Positions 1-4,577 of a DNA stretch of 5,723 nt are shown here, one piece after another (within the stretch, counting starts at the first letter, position 1; every line of letters starts with the position of its first letter). This DNA is from Jatrophihabitans sp. (GTDB taxonomy: Bacteria; Actinomycetota; Actinomycetes; Mycobacteriales; Jatrophihabitantaceae): contig SCQZ01000141.1 in assembly GCA_004299665.1 (NCBI GenBank), positions 1 to 5,723 on the forward strand, written 5' to 3'. The notes beneath the pieces are model-generated. The model made no database searches and had not been told where the DNA came from. It saw only the letters and a program-made list of their open reading frames with translations. The translations under genes were made by a program, and so were the position numbers.

Positions 1-838
1 GCTCGGTGACCTCGGGCTGGCGCTTGATCAGCAGGCCCTGGTGCCACGGCACCCAGGCGCGGTAGAAGACCGGTTCGAAGATCACCGCGATGCCGATGTA
101 GTTGACGACCCAGCCGATCACGACACCGCCGAGGGGCAGCACCCACCAGTGCGGGTAGACCTGCAGGATGCCGAACAGGACGAAGCCCATCGGGAAGCCG
201 AAGTAGAAGCCGAAGTTCTGCATGAACCGCAGTTCCTTGCGCCCCATGATCAGGAAGAGCTCGTTGAGCAGTTCCGGGTGCTGCACGAAGTAGCGGATCA
301 CCATCAGCTTGGCGTCGATGAGCTGATCGACGTTCTCCCCGATGCGATCGGTGATCGTCTTGACGATGCCGGGGAGTTGCTGGCGCACCCGGGCGTGAAC
401 CGCCTCCCGCACCACCGGCGGCAGGTCGCGCCACAGCTGCGGGTTCTCCTGCAGCATGATCTGCTCCACCACCTCGCGGATCTGCGCCTGCGCGACGGCG
501 GCGAGGTGCTCGGCGATGCGGTCCGGCTCGAGCTCACGGTAGAAGTCGGCGATGCTGCCGAGCTTGCCCAGGCCCTTGTCCACCGCGATGCTGGCCATCT
601 TGTCGGCGCGGGACGGGACGATCCCCTGCCACCCGATGCGCCCGGTGTAGCTGATCAGCGGCAGCACCCGTACCCGGCGCGGCAGCAGCGGGAAGACCAG
701 CCGCAGCCCCGGCACCTTAATGCCGTAGAAGCGCAGCGGGCGGAACAGCATCAGGACGCCGGTCCAGTTCGTGATGTAGCCGATGACGCCGGTGAACAGC
801 GGGATGCTGATCAGATCGGTCAGCGTCTTACTGTCCAC
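1..838 (-). CDS. DUF445 family membrane protein (3' end beyond window)
   Basis: The reading frame is open from a GTG at 838-836 to the window edge, giving 279 residues without a stop; the C-terminus is missing. The start is chosen because GAGGAG (850-845) sits 6 bases upstream and the hydrophobic N-terminus follows at once. Residues 9-32 form a membrane segment holding the DUF445 signature GYITNWTGVLMLFRP (20-34). Residues about 75-200 are a hydrophilic, helical, charged stretch. Two more membrane segments follow (about 206-227 and 231-254), the second holding GWVVNYIGIAVIFEP (242-256), which repeats the N-terminal signature position by position. A helical domain between two membrane ends is the usual DUF445 architecture. 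The biochemical function of the family is unknown, so no role is assigned. The gene diverges from the GlsB-type gene at 940. Confidence 0.9.
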   Translation of the reverse strand, partial: MDSKTLTDLISIPLFTGVIGYITNWTGVLMLFRPLRFYGIKVPGLRLVFPLLPRRVRVLPLISYTGRIGWQGIVPSRADKMASIAVDKGLGKLGSIADFYRELEPDRIAEHLAAVAQAQIREVVEQIMLQENPQLWRDLPPVVREAVHARVRQQLPGIVKTITDRIGENVDQLIDAKLMVIRYFVQHPELLNELFLIMGRKELRFMQNFGFYFGFPMGFVLFGILQVYPHWWVLPLGGVVIGWVVNYIGIAVIFEPVFYRAWVPWHQGLLIKRQPEVTE

Positions 839-844
839 GAAGGT

Positions 845-850
845 CTCCTC
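845..850 (-). promoter_or_regulatory. Ribosome binding site of the DUF445 gene
   Basis: On the minus strand GAGGAG ends 6 bases before the GTG at 838. It fixes the start codon and shows that this gene, unlike several neighbours, has a leadered message. Confidence 0.7.
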
Positions 851-868
851 GGCAACCGGCTCGCCCAG

Positions 869-874
869 AGCCTA
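869..874 (-). promoter_or_regulatory. Candidate -10 element for the DUF445 gene
   Basis: TAGGCT on the minus strand fits the TANNNT -10 pattern of actinobacterial housekeeping promoters. A transcript starting about 7 bases downstream (near 862) would have a leader of roughly 24 bases that includes the GAGGAG ribosome binding site. No TTGAC-like -35 is visible 16-19 bases upstream, where an inverted repeat lies instead. Confidence 0.45.
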
Positions 875-891
875 ACCGCCGGCGCACCCCG

Positions 892-912
892 GCACCCGAT
901 GATCACCGGTGC
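892..912. repeat. Inverted repeat between divergent promoters (candidate operator)
   Basis: GCACC (892-896) and GGTGC (908-912) are exact reverse complements 11 bases apart. Centred almost on the same point is the near-palindrome CCGATGATCACCGG (896-909), with one mismatched pair around TGATCA. The element lies midway between the two candidate -10 sites (869-874 minus, 928-933 plus), where the -35 boxes of both promoters would fall. That position suits a shared regulator, but binding is inferred only from symmetry and position. Confidence 0.35.
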
Positions 913-924
913 GACGACGGCGGT

Positions 925-933
925 GGGTACCGT
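925..933 (+). promoter_or_regulatory. Candidate -10 region of the GlsB-type gene (leaderless)
   Basis: TACCGT (928-933) fits TANNNT and is followed by exactly 6 bases before the ATG at 940, so transcription could start on the A of the start codon. No Shine-Dalgarno sequence is visible before the ATG, which agrees with a leaderless message. The overlapping GGGTAC (925-930) also matches the -10 described for actinobacterial SigB/SigF-type stress sigma factors, but I see no good matching -35 (GTTT-like) at the right distance. Which reading is right cannot be decided from sequence. Confidence 0.45.
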
Positions 934-939
934 GGACCG

Positions 940-1278
940 ATGGCCGCACTCGTGCTCGCGCTCATCGTCCTGGTGATCGTCCTCGCCGTCGCCGGCTGGG
1001 CGCTGTGGATCATCATCAGCGCCGCCGTCGTGGGAGCGATCATCGGTGGGCTCGGGCGGCTGGTCGTACCCGGGCGCCAGCAGATCGGCATCCTCGCGAC
1101 CATCGTGCTGGGGTGGGTGGGCTCGCTGATCGGTTCCCTGATCGGGCGGCACATCCTGCACGTCGGCCAGATCCTGACCGTGCTGTGCGAGATCGGCGTC
1201 GCCGCGGTCCTGGTGGCGATCGCGAGCAGCCGTGCCGGCAACGCGCTCGCGGGGCGCACCCGCAGTCTGCGGTGGTGA
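940..1278 (+). CDS. GlsB/YeaQ/YmgE family stress-response membrane protein
   Basis: This 112-residue, almost entirely hydrophobic protein belongs to the transglycosylase-associated (GlsB/YeaQ/YmgE) family of small integral membrane proteins. These are often induced by stress; their molecular role is unclear. The family core is visible at residues 32-70: a glycine-rich membrane helix ending in GGLGRLVVPGRQ (36-47), then IGILATIVLGWVGSLIG (49-65) with the small-residue packing typical of the family. A third helix spans about 77-96, and a short basic tail ends the protein. It is about 25 residues longer than the usual 80-90, because of an extra hydrophobic helix at residues 2-23. The ATG at 940 is the only methionine start and sits 6 bases after a TANNNT element. 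The gene diverges from DUF445 and converges on the DsbA gene. Confidence 0.85.
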   Translation: MAALVLALIVLVIVLAVAGWALWIIISAAVVGAIIGGLGRLVVPGRQQIGILATIVLGWVGSLIGSLIGRHILHVGQILTVLCEIGVAAVLVAIASSRAGNALAGRTRSLRW

Positions 1279-1284
1279 CACCGC
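1269..1284. terminator. Possible bidirectional terminator hairpin
   Basis: GCGGTG (1269-1274) and CACCGC (1279-1284) form a perfect 6-bp stem with the loop GTGA, which contains the TGA stop of the GlsB-type gene. It lies at the junction of two convergent genes and could act in both directions. There is no run of T on either side, so it is not a classical intrinsic terminator; actinobacteria often use such U-less hairpins, but activity is inferred. Confidence 0.35.
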
Positions 1285-1297
1285 CGCCGCGACGAGC

Positions 1298-1939
1298 TCA
1301 GGCGACGATCCGGCCACGCGCGCGGCGCAGCACGTCGGCGAGCACGGGCGCCGGCTGCGCGCCGGATACGCCGAAGCGCCGATCCACGACGAAGAACGGC
1401 ACGCCGGTCGCACCGAGTTCGCGGGCCAGGCGCTCGTCCGCCTCGACGGCGTCCTCGTAGCGGTCGCCGGCGAGCACCTCGCGAACCTCGCCGGCGGCGA
1501 GGCCCGCCTCGGTCGCGATGGCGCTCAGTGACTCCGGGGCGTAGACGTCGCGCTGGTCGGTGAAGTATGCCCGGTGCAGCGCCTCGGCGACCTCCTCCTG
1601 CCGGCCGCTCTCGCGCGCCAGGTGCAGCAGGCGATGTGCCGCCCGGGTGTTGCCGCTGCGCAACCGACCCATGCGGAAGGTGAGCCCTTCCGCGGCGGCA
1701 CGCTGCTCCATCCGCTGCTGCGCCTGTCGGGCCTGCTCCGGTGTCATGCCGTACTTGGCCGCGAGGAGGTCGTCCGTCGCGGTCGTCAGCCCGGTCGGGG
1801 CGCCGGGATCCAGTTCGAAGGAGCGGTACGTCACCCGCACGTCGTCGCGGAAGTCCAGCGAGTCCAGCGCCTGCCGCAGGTGGGTCCGCCCCAGGTAGCA
1901 CCACGGGCACACGACGTCCGACCACACCTCGACCTGCAC
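1298..1939 (-). CDS. DsbA family oxidoreductase, FrnE-like
   Basis: The 213-residue product is a thioredoxin-fold thiol oxidoreductase of the DsbA/FrnE group. The N-terminal strand leads into VWSDVVCPWCYLG, with the CPWC active site at residues 11-14. An inserted helical domain follows (about 55-150), including the family-typical GNTRAAHRLLHLA stretch near 95-107. The second half of the fold ends in GATGVPFFVVD with the cis-proline at residue 181. There is no signal peptide, so it should act in the cytoplasm, as FrnE proteins do; the substrate is unknown. The GTG start (1939-1937) places the redox motif where the family has it. No good Shine-Dalgarno precedes it; TGTTGT (1951-1946) lies 6 bases upstream, where neighbouring genes have a TANNNT box. 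The DUF5808 gene lies 54 bases upstream on the same strand, so co-transcription is possible. Confidence 0.92.
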   Translation of the reverse strand: MQVEVWSDVVCPWCYLGRTHLRQALDSLDFRDDVRVTYRSFELDPGAPTGLTTATDDLLAAKYGMTPEQARQAQQRMEQRAAAEGLTFRMGRLRSGNTRAAHRLLHLARESGRQEEVAEALHRAYFTDQRDVYAPESLSAIATEAGLAAGEVREVLAGDRYEDAVEADERLARELGATGVPFFVVDRRFGVSGAQPAPVLADVLRRARGRIVA

Positions 1940-1993
1940 GTCGGGACAACACCCCAGGCCCCCACCGGATTCCCGGCGGCGGCCCCCCGGGGC

Positions 1994-2272
1994 TCAGTGG
2001 GTCTTGCTCGTCGCGCCGATCACGGCGATGACGAGCGGCCCGCCGAGCACCAGCCACGACACCGGGTGCGCGAGGTTGAGGGTGCGCCCGAAGCCGAGTC
2101 CGTACCGCTTGGGCACCAGGATCCGCGCGTCGGCGCGGTTGACGTAGAAGATGCCCCCGACCCAGTGCGCGTCCCGCTCCCTCGGCGGGTGCTTGGCAGA
2201 GCGCAGGTCGATCGCGGCGAGAACGACGGCGACGACCAGGATGAGCAGCAGCGCGGGCAGCCACCGGGGCAC
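1994..2272 (-). CDS. DUF5808 domain small membrane protein
   Basis: The product is a 92-residue protein starting at a GTG (2272-2270). Residues 3-21 form an N-terminal membrane helix (LPALLLILVVAVVLAAI). A short charged linker leads into the DUF5808 core, recognised from HWVGGIFYVNRADARILVPK (36-55) and YGLGFGRTLNLAHP (57-70). A second membrane helix, about 71-87, follows. Proteins with this domain are small one- or two-helix membrane proteins of unknown function. The start is supported by TACAGT (2284-2279) exactly 6 bases upstream, which suggests leaderless transcription, and by the lack of a Shine-Dalgarno. The gene ends 54 bases before the DsbA gene and may share its transcript. It diverges from the unrecognised membrane protein gene at 2435. 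Confidence 0.85.
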   Translation of the reverse strand: MPRWLPALLLILVVAVVLAAIDLRSAKHPPRERDAHWVGGIFYVNRADARILVPKRYGLGFGRTLNLAHPVSWLVLGGPLVIAVIGATSKTH

Positions 2273-2278
2273 GCCGCC

Positions 2279-2284
2279 ACTGTA
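2279..2284 (-). promoter_or_regulatory. Candidate -10 element of the DUF5808 gene (leaderless)
   Basis: TACAGT on the minus strand is followed by GGCGGC and then the GTG start. This TANNNT-N6-start geometry puts the transcription start on the first base of the start codon. No -35 consensus is evident upstream. Confidence 0.5.
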
Positions 2285-2376
2285 TCGACCGGTGGCGGCC
2301 GGGGGTATCCCTGCGGGGAGCGCCGTGTCGCGCCATCCGCCGTGCGGCGCCGGTGCTGCCGCCTGCACGTACCGTC

Positions 2377-2391
2377 GTCGGTCCTTCCGAC
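2377..2391. repeat. Short inverted repeat in the divergent intergenic region
   Basis: GTCGG (2377-2381) and CCGAC (2387-2391) flank TCCTT. It lies 44 bases upstream of the plus-strand start at 2435, directly after a TACCGT (2370-2375) that could be a -10 for that gene. It may be an operator or leader hairpin, but a 5-bp stem in GC-rich DNA is weak evidence. I see nothing else convincing between 2285 and 2421 apart from a GGGTAT at 2303-2308. Confidence 0.2.
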
Positions 2392-2421
2392 CGAGCCAGC
2401 GCCCTTGCCTACCGGCGTCGC

Positions 2422-2428
2422 GGGAGGA
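2422..2428 (+). promoter_or_regulatory. Ribosome binding site deciding the start at 2435
   Basis: GGGAGGA precedes three in-frame GTG codons at 2432, 2435 and 2441. GGAGG (2423-2427) leaves 4, 7 and 13 bases respectively, so 2435 has the best spacing. The start at 2432 would add one valine. Confidence 0.6.
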
Positions 2429-2434
2429 ACGGTG

Positions 2435-2758
2435 GTGAGCGTGGGATCTGCCGCCAGGCCCGCAGCGGGCACCTACACCGGCTACAGCGTCGGGTGCGCC
2501 GCGGTGTGGGCCGCGATCCTCCTGCTGGCGCGGCGCCGCCTCGATGAGCAGGCCCGGCACGAACTCCAGATCGTCTGCGGCGGGTGGTGGATGGGATGGA
2601 CGTCGGCGACCATCGCCCGGATCGGGTACCCACCGCCCGAACCGCTCACGGCAAGCGCCCACCGACGGTTGCGCACCGGGTCGGCCGGGTTGGTCGCGCT
2701 CGGCCTCGCAGCCGTGGTGCGTACGCTGGCCCGCGGAACGCGTCCCGCCGGGCGCTGA
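2435..2758 (+). CDS. Hypothetical small membrane protein, WWMGWTSATIAR motif
   Basis: I do not recognise the family. The product has 107 residues from the GTG at 2435. A hydrophobic helix at about 16-32 (GYSVGCAAVWAAILLLA) ends in RRR, which by the positive-inside rule puts the following loop in the cytoplasm. Residues 46-63 form a second semi-hydrophobic segment rich in tryptophan (IVCGGWWMGWTSATIARI), followed by GYPPPEPL. Residues 85-95 (GLVALGLAAVV) are a third, short hydrophobic helix, and the tail is basic. The tryptophan cluster and the YPPP turn look conserved rather than random, and the frame has a strong ribosome binding site and G/C third positions, so I consider it real. It diverges from the DUF5808 gene and converges on the flavodoxin gene. 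No function is proposed. Confidence 0.7.
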   Translation: MSVGSAARPAAGTYTGYSVGCAAVWAAILLLARRRLDEQARHELQIVCGGWWMGWTSATIARIGYPPPEPLTASAHRRLRTGSAGLVALGLAAVVRTLARGTRPAGR

Positions 2759-2773
2759 CGCGGGTCCGGACGC

Positions 2774-2798
2774 GACCTGCGGCCCACCGGCTCGGGTC
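2774..2798. terminator. Possible terminator hairpin between convergent genes
   Basis: GACC (2774-2777) pairs with GGTC (2795-2798), and CGGCC (2780-2784) with GGC (2789-2791) and CG (2793-2794) around the loop CACC. This gives about nine pairs with small bulges. It fills the 38-base gap after the plus-strand gene and reaches the stop codon of the flavodoxin gene. There is no T run. GTCCGGAC (2764-2771) just before it is a perfect 8-bp palindrome without a loop. Confidence 0.3.
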
Positions 2799-3312
2799 AG
2801 CGCGCGGGCGCCTGGTGCAGCACGTCGGCGATGCCGGCCGACCAGTCGCGGATCGCGTCCCAGTCGCGGAAGTCGCCCTGCATGCTGCGGAAGAGCGCCA
2901 GCCCCGCCCGCTGCCCGAACGACAGGTTCTTGCGGTCCAGCTTGCCGGGAAACATGCGGTGCTCGCGGGCGCCGGTCGCCGCCCGGATCTTCGGCAGGTC
3001 CACCGGATCCACGCCCATCTTCTTGGTCAGCGCCTTGCCGGGGTCGCCGACCGGTCCGCTGGAGAACAACCACACCGGACGGCCCGCCCACGACCCGGCG
3101 CCGCGCTGCACCAACGCCATCGCCTCGGGCAGCCAGTGCCCGGTGTACACGGCGCTGCCCAGCACGAACGCCTCGTAGCCCTCCAGCGCCGTCACCTGCT
3201 GCGGTGGCAGCAGCACGGCCGTCACGCCGCGCTCGGTCAGCGCGGTGGCGATCGCCTGCGCGATCTCCCCGGTCGCCCCGTACTTGGTCGCTGCCGTCAC
3301 CAGCACGCTCAT
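2797..3312 (-). CDS. Flavodoxin domain protein, HemG-like (Flavodoxin_5 type)
   Basis: The 171-residue product is a soluble single-domain flavodoxin of the group that includes menaquinone-dependent protoporphyrinogen oxidase HemG. MSVLVTAATKYGATGEIA (1-18) is the first strand and the FMN-phosphate loop (T9, Y11, G12, T14). FVLGSAVYTGHW (49-60) and WLFSSGPVGDP (81-91) are the later FMN-contacting strands and loops of this family. The C-terminal part, with KLDRKNLSFGQR (124-135) and a final helix, also fits. The ATG (3312-3310) has AGGAGG 9 bases upstream. In actinobacteria such paralogs are usually annotated only as flavodoxin and have no proven role in haem synthesis, and no haem gene is nearby, so I do not assign HemG activity. 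The gene diverges from the GNAT gene across a palindrome-rich 189-base region that includes a DosR-like box. Confidence 0.88.
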   Translation of the reverse strand: MSVLVTAATKYGATGEIAQAIATALTERGVTAVLLPPQQVTALEGYEAFVLGSAVYTGHWLPEAMALVQRGAGSWAGRPVWLFSSGPVGDPGKALTKKMGVDPVDLPKIRAATGAREHRMFPGKLDRKNLSFGQRAGLALFRSMQGDFRDWDAIRDWSAGIADVLHQAPAR

Positions 3313-3321
3313 GTCCTCACC

Positions 3322-3327
3322 CCTCCT
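3322..3327 (-). promoter_or_regulatory. Ribosome binding site of the flavodoxin gene
   Basis: On the minus strand AGGAGG lies 9 bases before the ATG at 3312. It is the strongest Shine-Dalgarno in the window and fixes the start. Confidence 0.75.
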
Positions 3328-3331
3328 GATC

Positions 3332-3345
3332 GGTACACCCGTCCC
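3332..3345. promoter_or_regulatory. DosR/DevR-like box near the flavodoxin start
   Basis: GGTAC-ACCC-GTCCC matches the core of the DosR (DevR) palindrome GGGAC-N4-GTCCC at 9 of 10 half-site positions with the correct spacing. It is centred about 26 bases before the ATG, closer than usual for an activator site, which normally lies at or above the -35. No histidine-kinase, universal-stress or other dormancy-regulon gene is visible in the window, so the match may be chance. Confidence 0.25.
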
Positions 3346-3352
3346 GCACCGC

Positions 3353-3369
3353 CACCACGACCGGTGGTG
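3353..3369. repeat. Inverted repeat (candidate operator), flavodoxin/GNAT intergenic
   Basis: CACCAC (3353-3358) and GTGGTG (3364-3369) are perfect reverse complements around GACCG. It lies 41 bases upstream of the flavodoxin ATG on that gene's promoter side. It could be a regulator site or a transcript hairpin; only the symmetry is seen. Confidence 0.3.
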
Positions 3370-3430
3370 CCCGGCCCGCACCAACCGTGGCGCCGGCCCG
3401 TGCGTGGCGGTCAGAGGCTTGTGACCCACG

Positions 3431-3451
3431 GGACGGGGACCTTCGCCGTCC
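3431..3451. repeat. Inverted repeat upstream of the GNAT gene
   Basis: GGACGG (3431-3436) and CCGTCC (3446-3451) form a perfect 6-bp inverted repeat with a 9-base centre. It ends 38 bases before the candidate -10 of the GNAT gene (3490-3495), where an activator or repressor could act. Confidence 0.3.
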
Positions 3452-3489
3452 ACGGTGGTCGGTGGCGACCCCGGCCGGCGGCCGGGCAG

Positions 3490-3495
3490 TAGGGT
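3490..3495 (+). promoter_or_regulatory. Candidate -10 element of the GNAT gene (leaderless)
   Basis: TAGGGT is followed by CCGGTC and then the GTG start at 3502, the same TANNNT-N6-start geometry as at 928 (plus) and 2284 (minus). No Shine-Dalgarno precedes the start codon. Confidence 0.5.
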
Positions 3496-3501
3496 CCGGT
3501 C

Positions 3502-3975
3502 GTGGTACGGGTCCGGGGCGCGACGCTCGATGACCTCGACGTGCTCGTCGGTCTGGCCCGCGCCTTCTACGACGAGGACGGGTTCGCGACGGCGACCGGT
3601 GAACTGAGGCACAACCTCGAGGTCCTGCTGCGTGCCGACAACGCCCACCTCGTCGTCGCGACCAACGGCTCGCGCGGCGGTCCGGTCCACGGTTTCGCGC
3701 TCACGACGACGGCGTTCGTCCTGGAGTCGGGGCTGGTCGCGGAACTGCAGGACCTCTACGTCGTACCGGCGCAGCGCGGCAACGGCACCGGCTCGGCCCT
3801 CATCGAGGACGCGGCACGGTGGGCCCGGGTGCGATCGGCGACGCTGCTGGAGGTCGTGCTCGCGCCCAACGGCCGGGACGTGACACACCTGCTCGGCTAC
3901 TACCGTTCGCGCGGCTTCCTCGACGAGGGCCGCCGGATCGTGGCGCGGACCTTGTCCGGAACGACCGGCGGGTGA
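3502..3975 (+). CDS. GNAT family N-acetyltransferase
   Basis: This 157-residue product has the Gcn5-related acetyltransferase fold, which transfers acetyl from acetyl-CoA to an amine. The N-terminal VRGATLDDLDVLVGLARAFY (4-23) is the first strand and helix. ELQDLYVVPAQRGNGTGSAL (81-100) is strand 4 plus the acetyl-CoA pyrophosphate loop, with Q91, R92, G93, G95 and G97 matching Q/R-x-x-G-x-G/A. LLGYYRSRGFLDEGR (130-144) is the closing motif, with Tyr134 as the likely general acid. The substrate cannot be predicted. The GTG at 3502 is chosen because the domain begins immediately and a TANNNT box lies 6 bases upstream. The last 76 bases overlap, tail-to-tail and antisense, the end of the TetR gene; that part encodes conserved GNAT sequence. 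Confidence 0.9.
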   Translation: MVRVRGATLDDLDVLVGLARAFYDEDGFATATGELRHNLEVLLRADNAHLVVATNGSRGGPVHGFALTTTAFVLESGLVAELQDLYVVPAQRGNGTGSALIEDAARWARVRSATLLEVVLAPNGRDVTHLLGYYRSRGFLDEGRRIVARTLSGTTGG

Positions 3976-4577
3976 GCACCGGCGCCTGCCCCGTCGCGGG
4001 CGATGCCGTCCAGCAAGGTGGTGGTGACCAGCCGGGTGGCGGCGGCGGGCTCGAGCCGTCCGGCGCCGATCTCGCGCAGCGCGAGCACCAGCAGGTTCCC
4101 CATCGAGGCGAGTACCCACGGTGCGGGCAGGTCCCGCCGCAGGTCGCCGGTGCGCTGGCCGCGCCGGATGGTGGCGAGCAGCGGCCGGGCCACGCCGTGC
4201 TGCTGCTCGAACATCCGGGTGCTGAGCGTGATCTCGCGCCCCAGGACGCGATAGCGGTCCCCGACCCCGATCAGCGCCTCGACGGCGTGAACGAGCGCGG
4301 TGCGGGCGGGGTGTGTGGCAAGGCGGCAGGCGGCGATCGCCTGCCCCGCGGCCGCGAGCGCATGCTGCTGGATCGCTGCGAGCAGTTCGCCGCGGGTGCG
4401 GAAGTGGCGGTAGAGGGTCGCGCGGCCGAGACCGGACGCCTCGGCGATCTCGCCCATGCTCGCGGCGGGCCGATCCGCGAGCACGCGCATCGCGGCGTCG
4501 ATGATCGCGGCCTCGTTACGGATCGCGTCGGCGCGCCGCCCCGGTGCCGGGTGGACCTCAACGCTCTGGCGCGCCAC
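3900..4577 (-). CDS. TetR/AcrR family transcriptional regulator
   Basis: The product is a 225-residue TetR-type one-component repressor. The DNA-binding domain is at residues 18-70: IIDAAMRVLADRPAASMGEIAE then ASGLGRATLYRHFRTRGELLAA, with the recognition helix around GRATLYRHF (51-59). The remaining residues to about 200 form the helical ligand-binding and dimerisation domain. The GTG start (4577-4575) has AAGGAG 8 bases upstream and lies inside the end of the MMPL gene (20-base overlap), so translation is probably coupled. The natural target is the transporter operon it belongs to, but its promoter is outside the window. The last 24 residues are arginine-rich and antisense to conserved GNAT sequence, so this tail probably lies outside the folded domain. 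Confidence 0.92.
   Translation of the reverse strand: MARQSVEVHPAPGRRADAIRNEAAIIDAAMRVLADRPAASMGEIAEASGLGRATLYRHFRTRGELLAAIQQHALAAAGQAIAACRLATHPARTALVHAVEALIGVGDRYRVLGREITLSTRMFEQQHGVARPLLATIRRGQRTGDLRRDLPAPWVLASMGNLLVLALREIGAGRLEPAAATRLVTTTLLDGIARDGAGAGAHPPVVPDKVRATIRRPSSRKPRER

Noticed and set aside
41..976. Long plus-strand open frame opposite the DUF445 gene
   Set aside because: It is antisense to a recognisable membrane protein, is rich in H, D, R, A and P with no domain, and has no start signal. Such frames are typical of high-GC DNA.
1940..1993. GC-rich stretch between the DUF5808 and DsbA genes as a terminator
   Set aside because: Only a short GCCCC/GGGGC palindrome with almost no loop is present, so no stable hairpin is supported.
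820..2336. Long minus-strand open frames (820-1413 and 903-2336)
   Set aside because: They lie opposite the GlsB-type gene and out of frame with the DsbA and DUF5808 genes, with low-complexity R/A/G/P translations. The genes in the other frames carry family motifs.
1574..2434. Upstream extension of the plus-strand membrane protein frame to 1574
   Set aside because: The frame is open only because it runs antisense to the DsbA and DUF5808 genes. Hydrophobic, protein-like sequence begins at the ribosome binding site near 2422.
2273..3091. Minus-strand frame extending the DUF5808 protein upstream to 3091
   Set aside because: The added sequence is out of frame with the flavodoxin gene and antisense to the plus-strand gene, with no domain. 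The GTG at 2272 gives a family-length protein with a proper N-terminal helix.
3371..3400. Direct repeat CCGGCCCG (3371-3378 and 3393-3400) at 22-base spacing
   Set aside because: An 8-base C/G-only repeat is expected often in DNA of this composition, and there is no third copy.
3436..3449. Second possible DosR box around GGGAC at 3436
   Set aside because: The GTCC half-site is at the wrong spacing (7 instead of 4 bases between GGAC and GTCC), so it does not fit the DosR palindrome.
3313..4119. N-terminal extension of the flavodoxin frame to 4119
   Set aside because: It runs antisense to the whole GNAT gene and through a divergent promoter region. The ATG at 3312 has a strong ribosome binding site and the canonical flavodoxin N-terminus.
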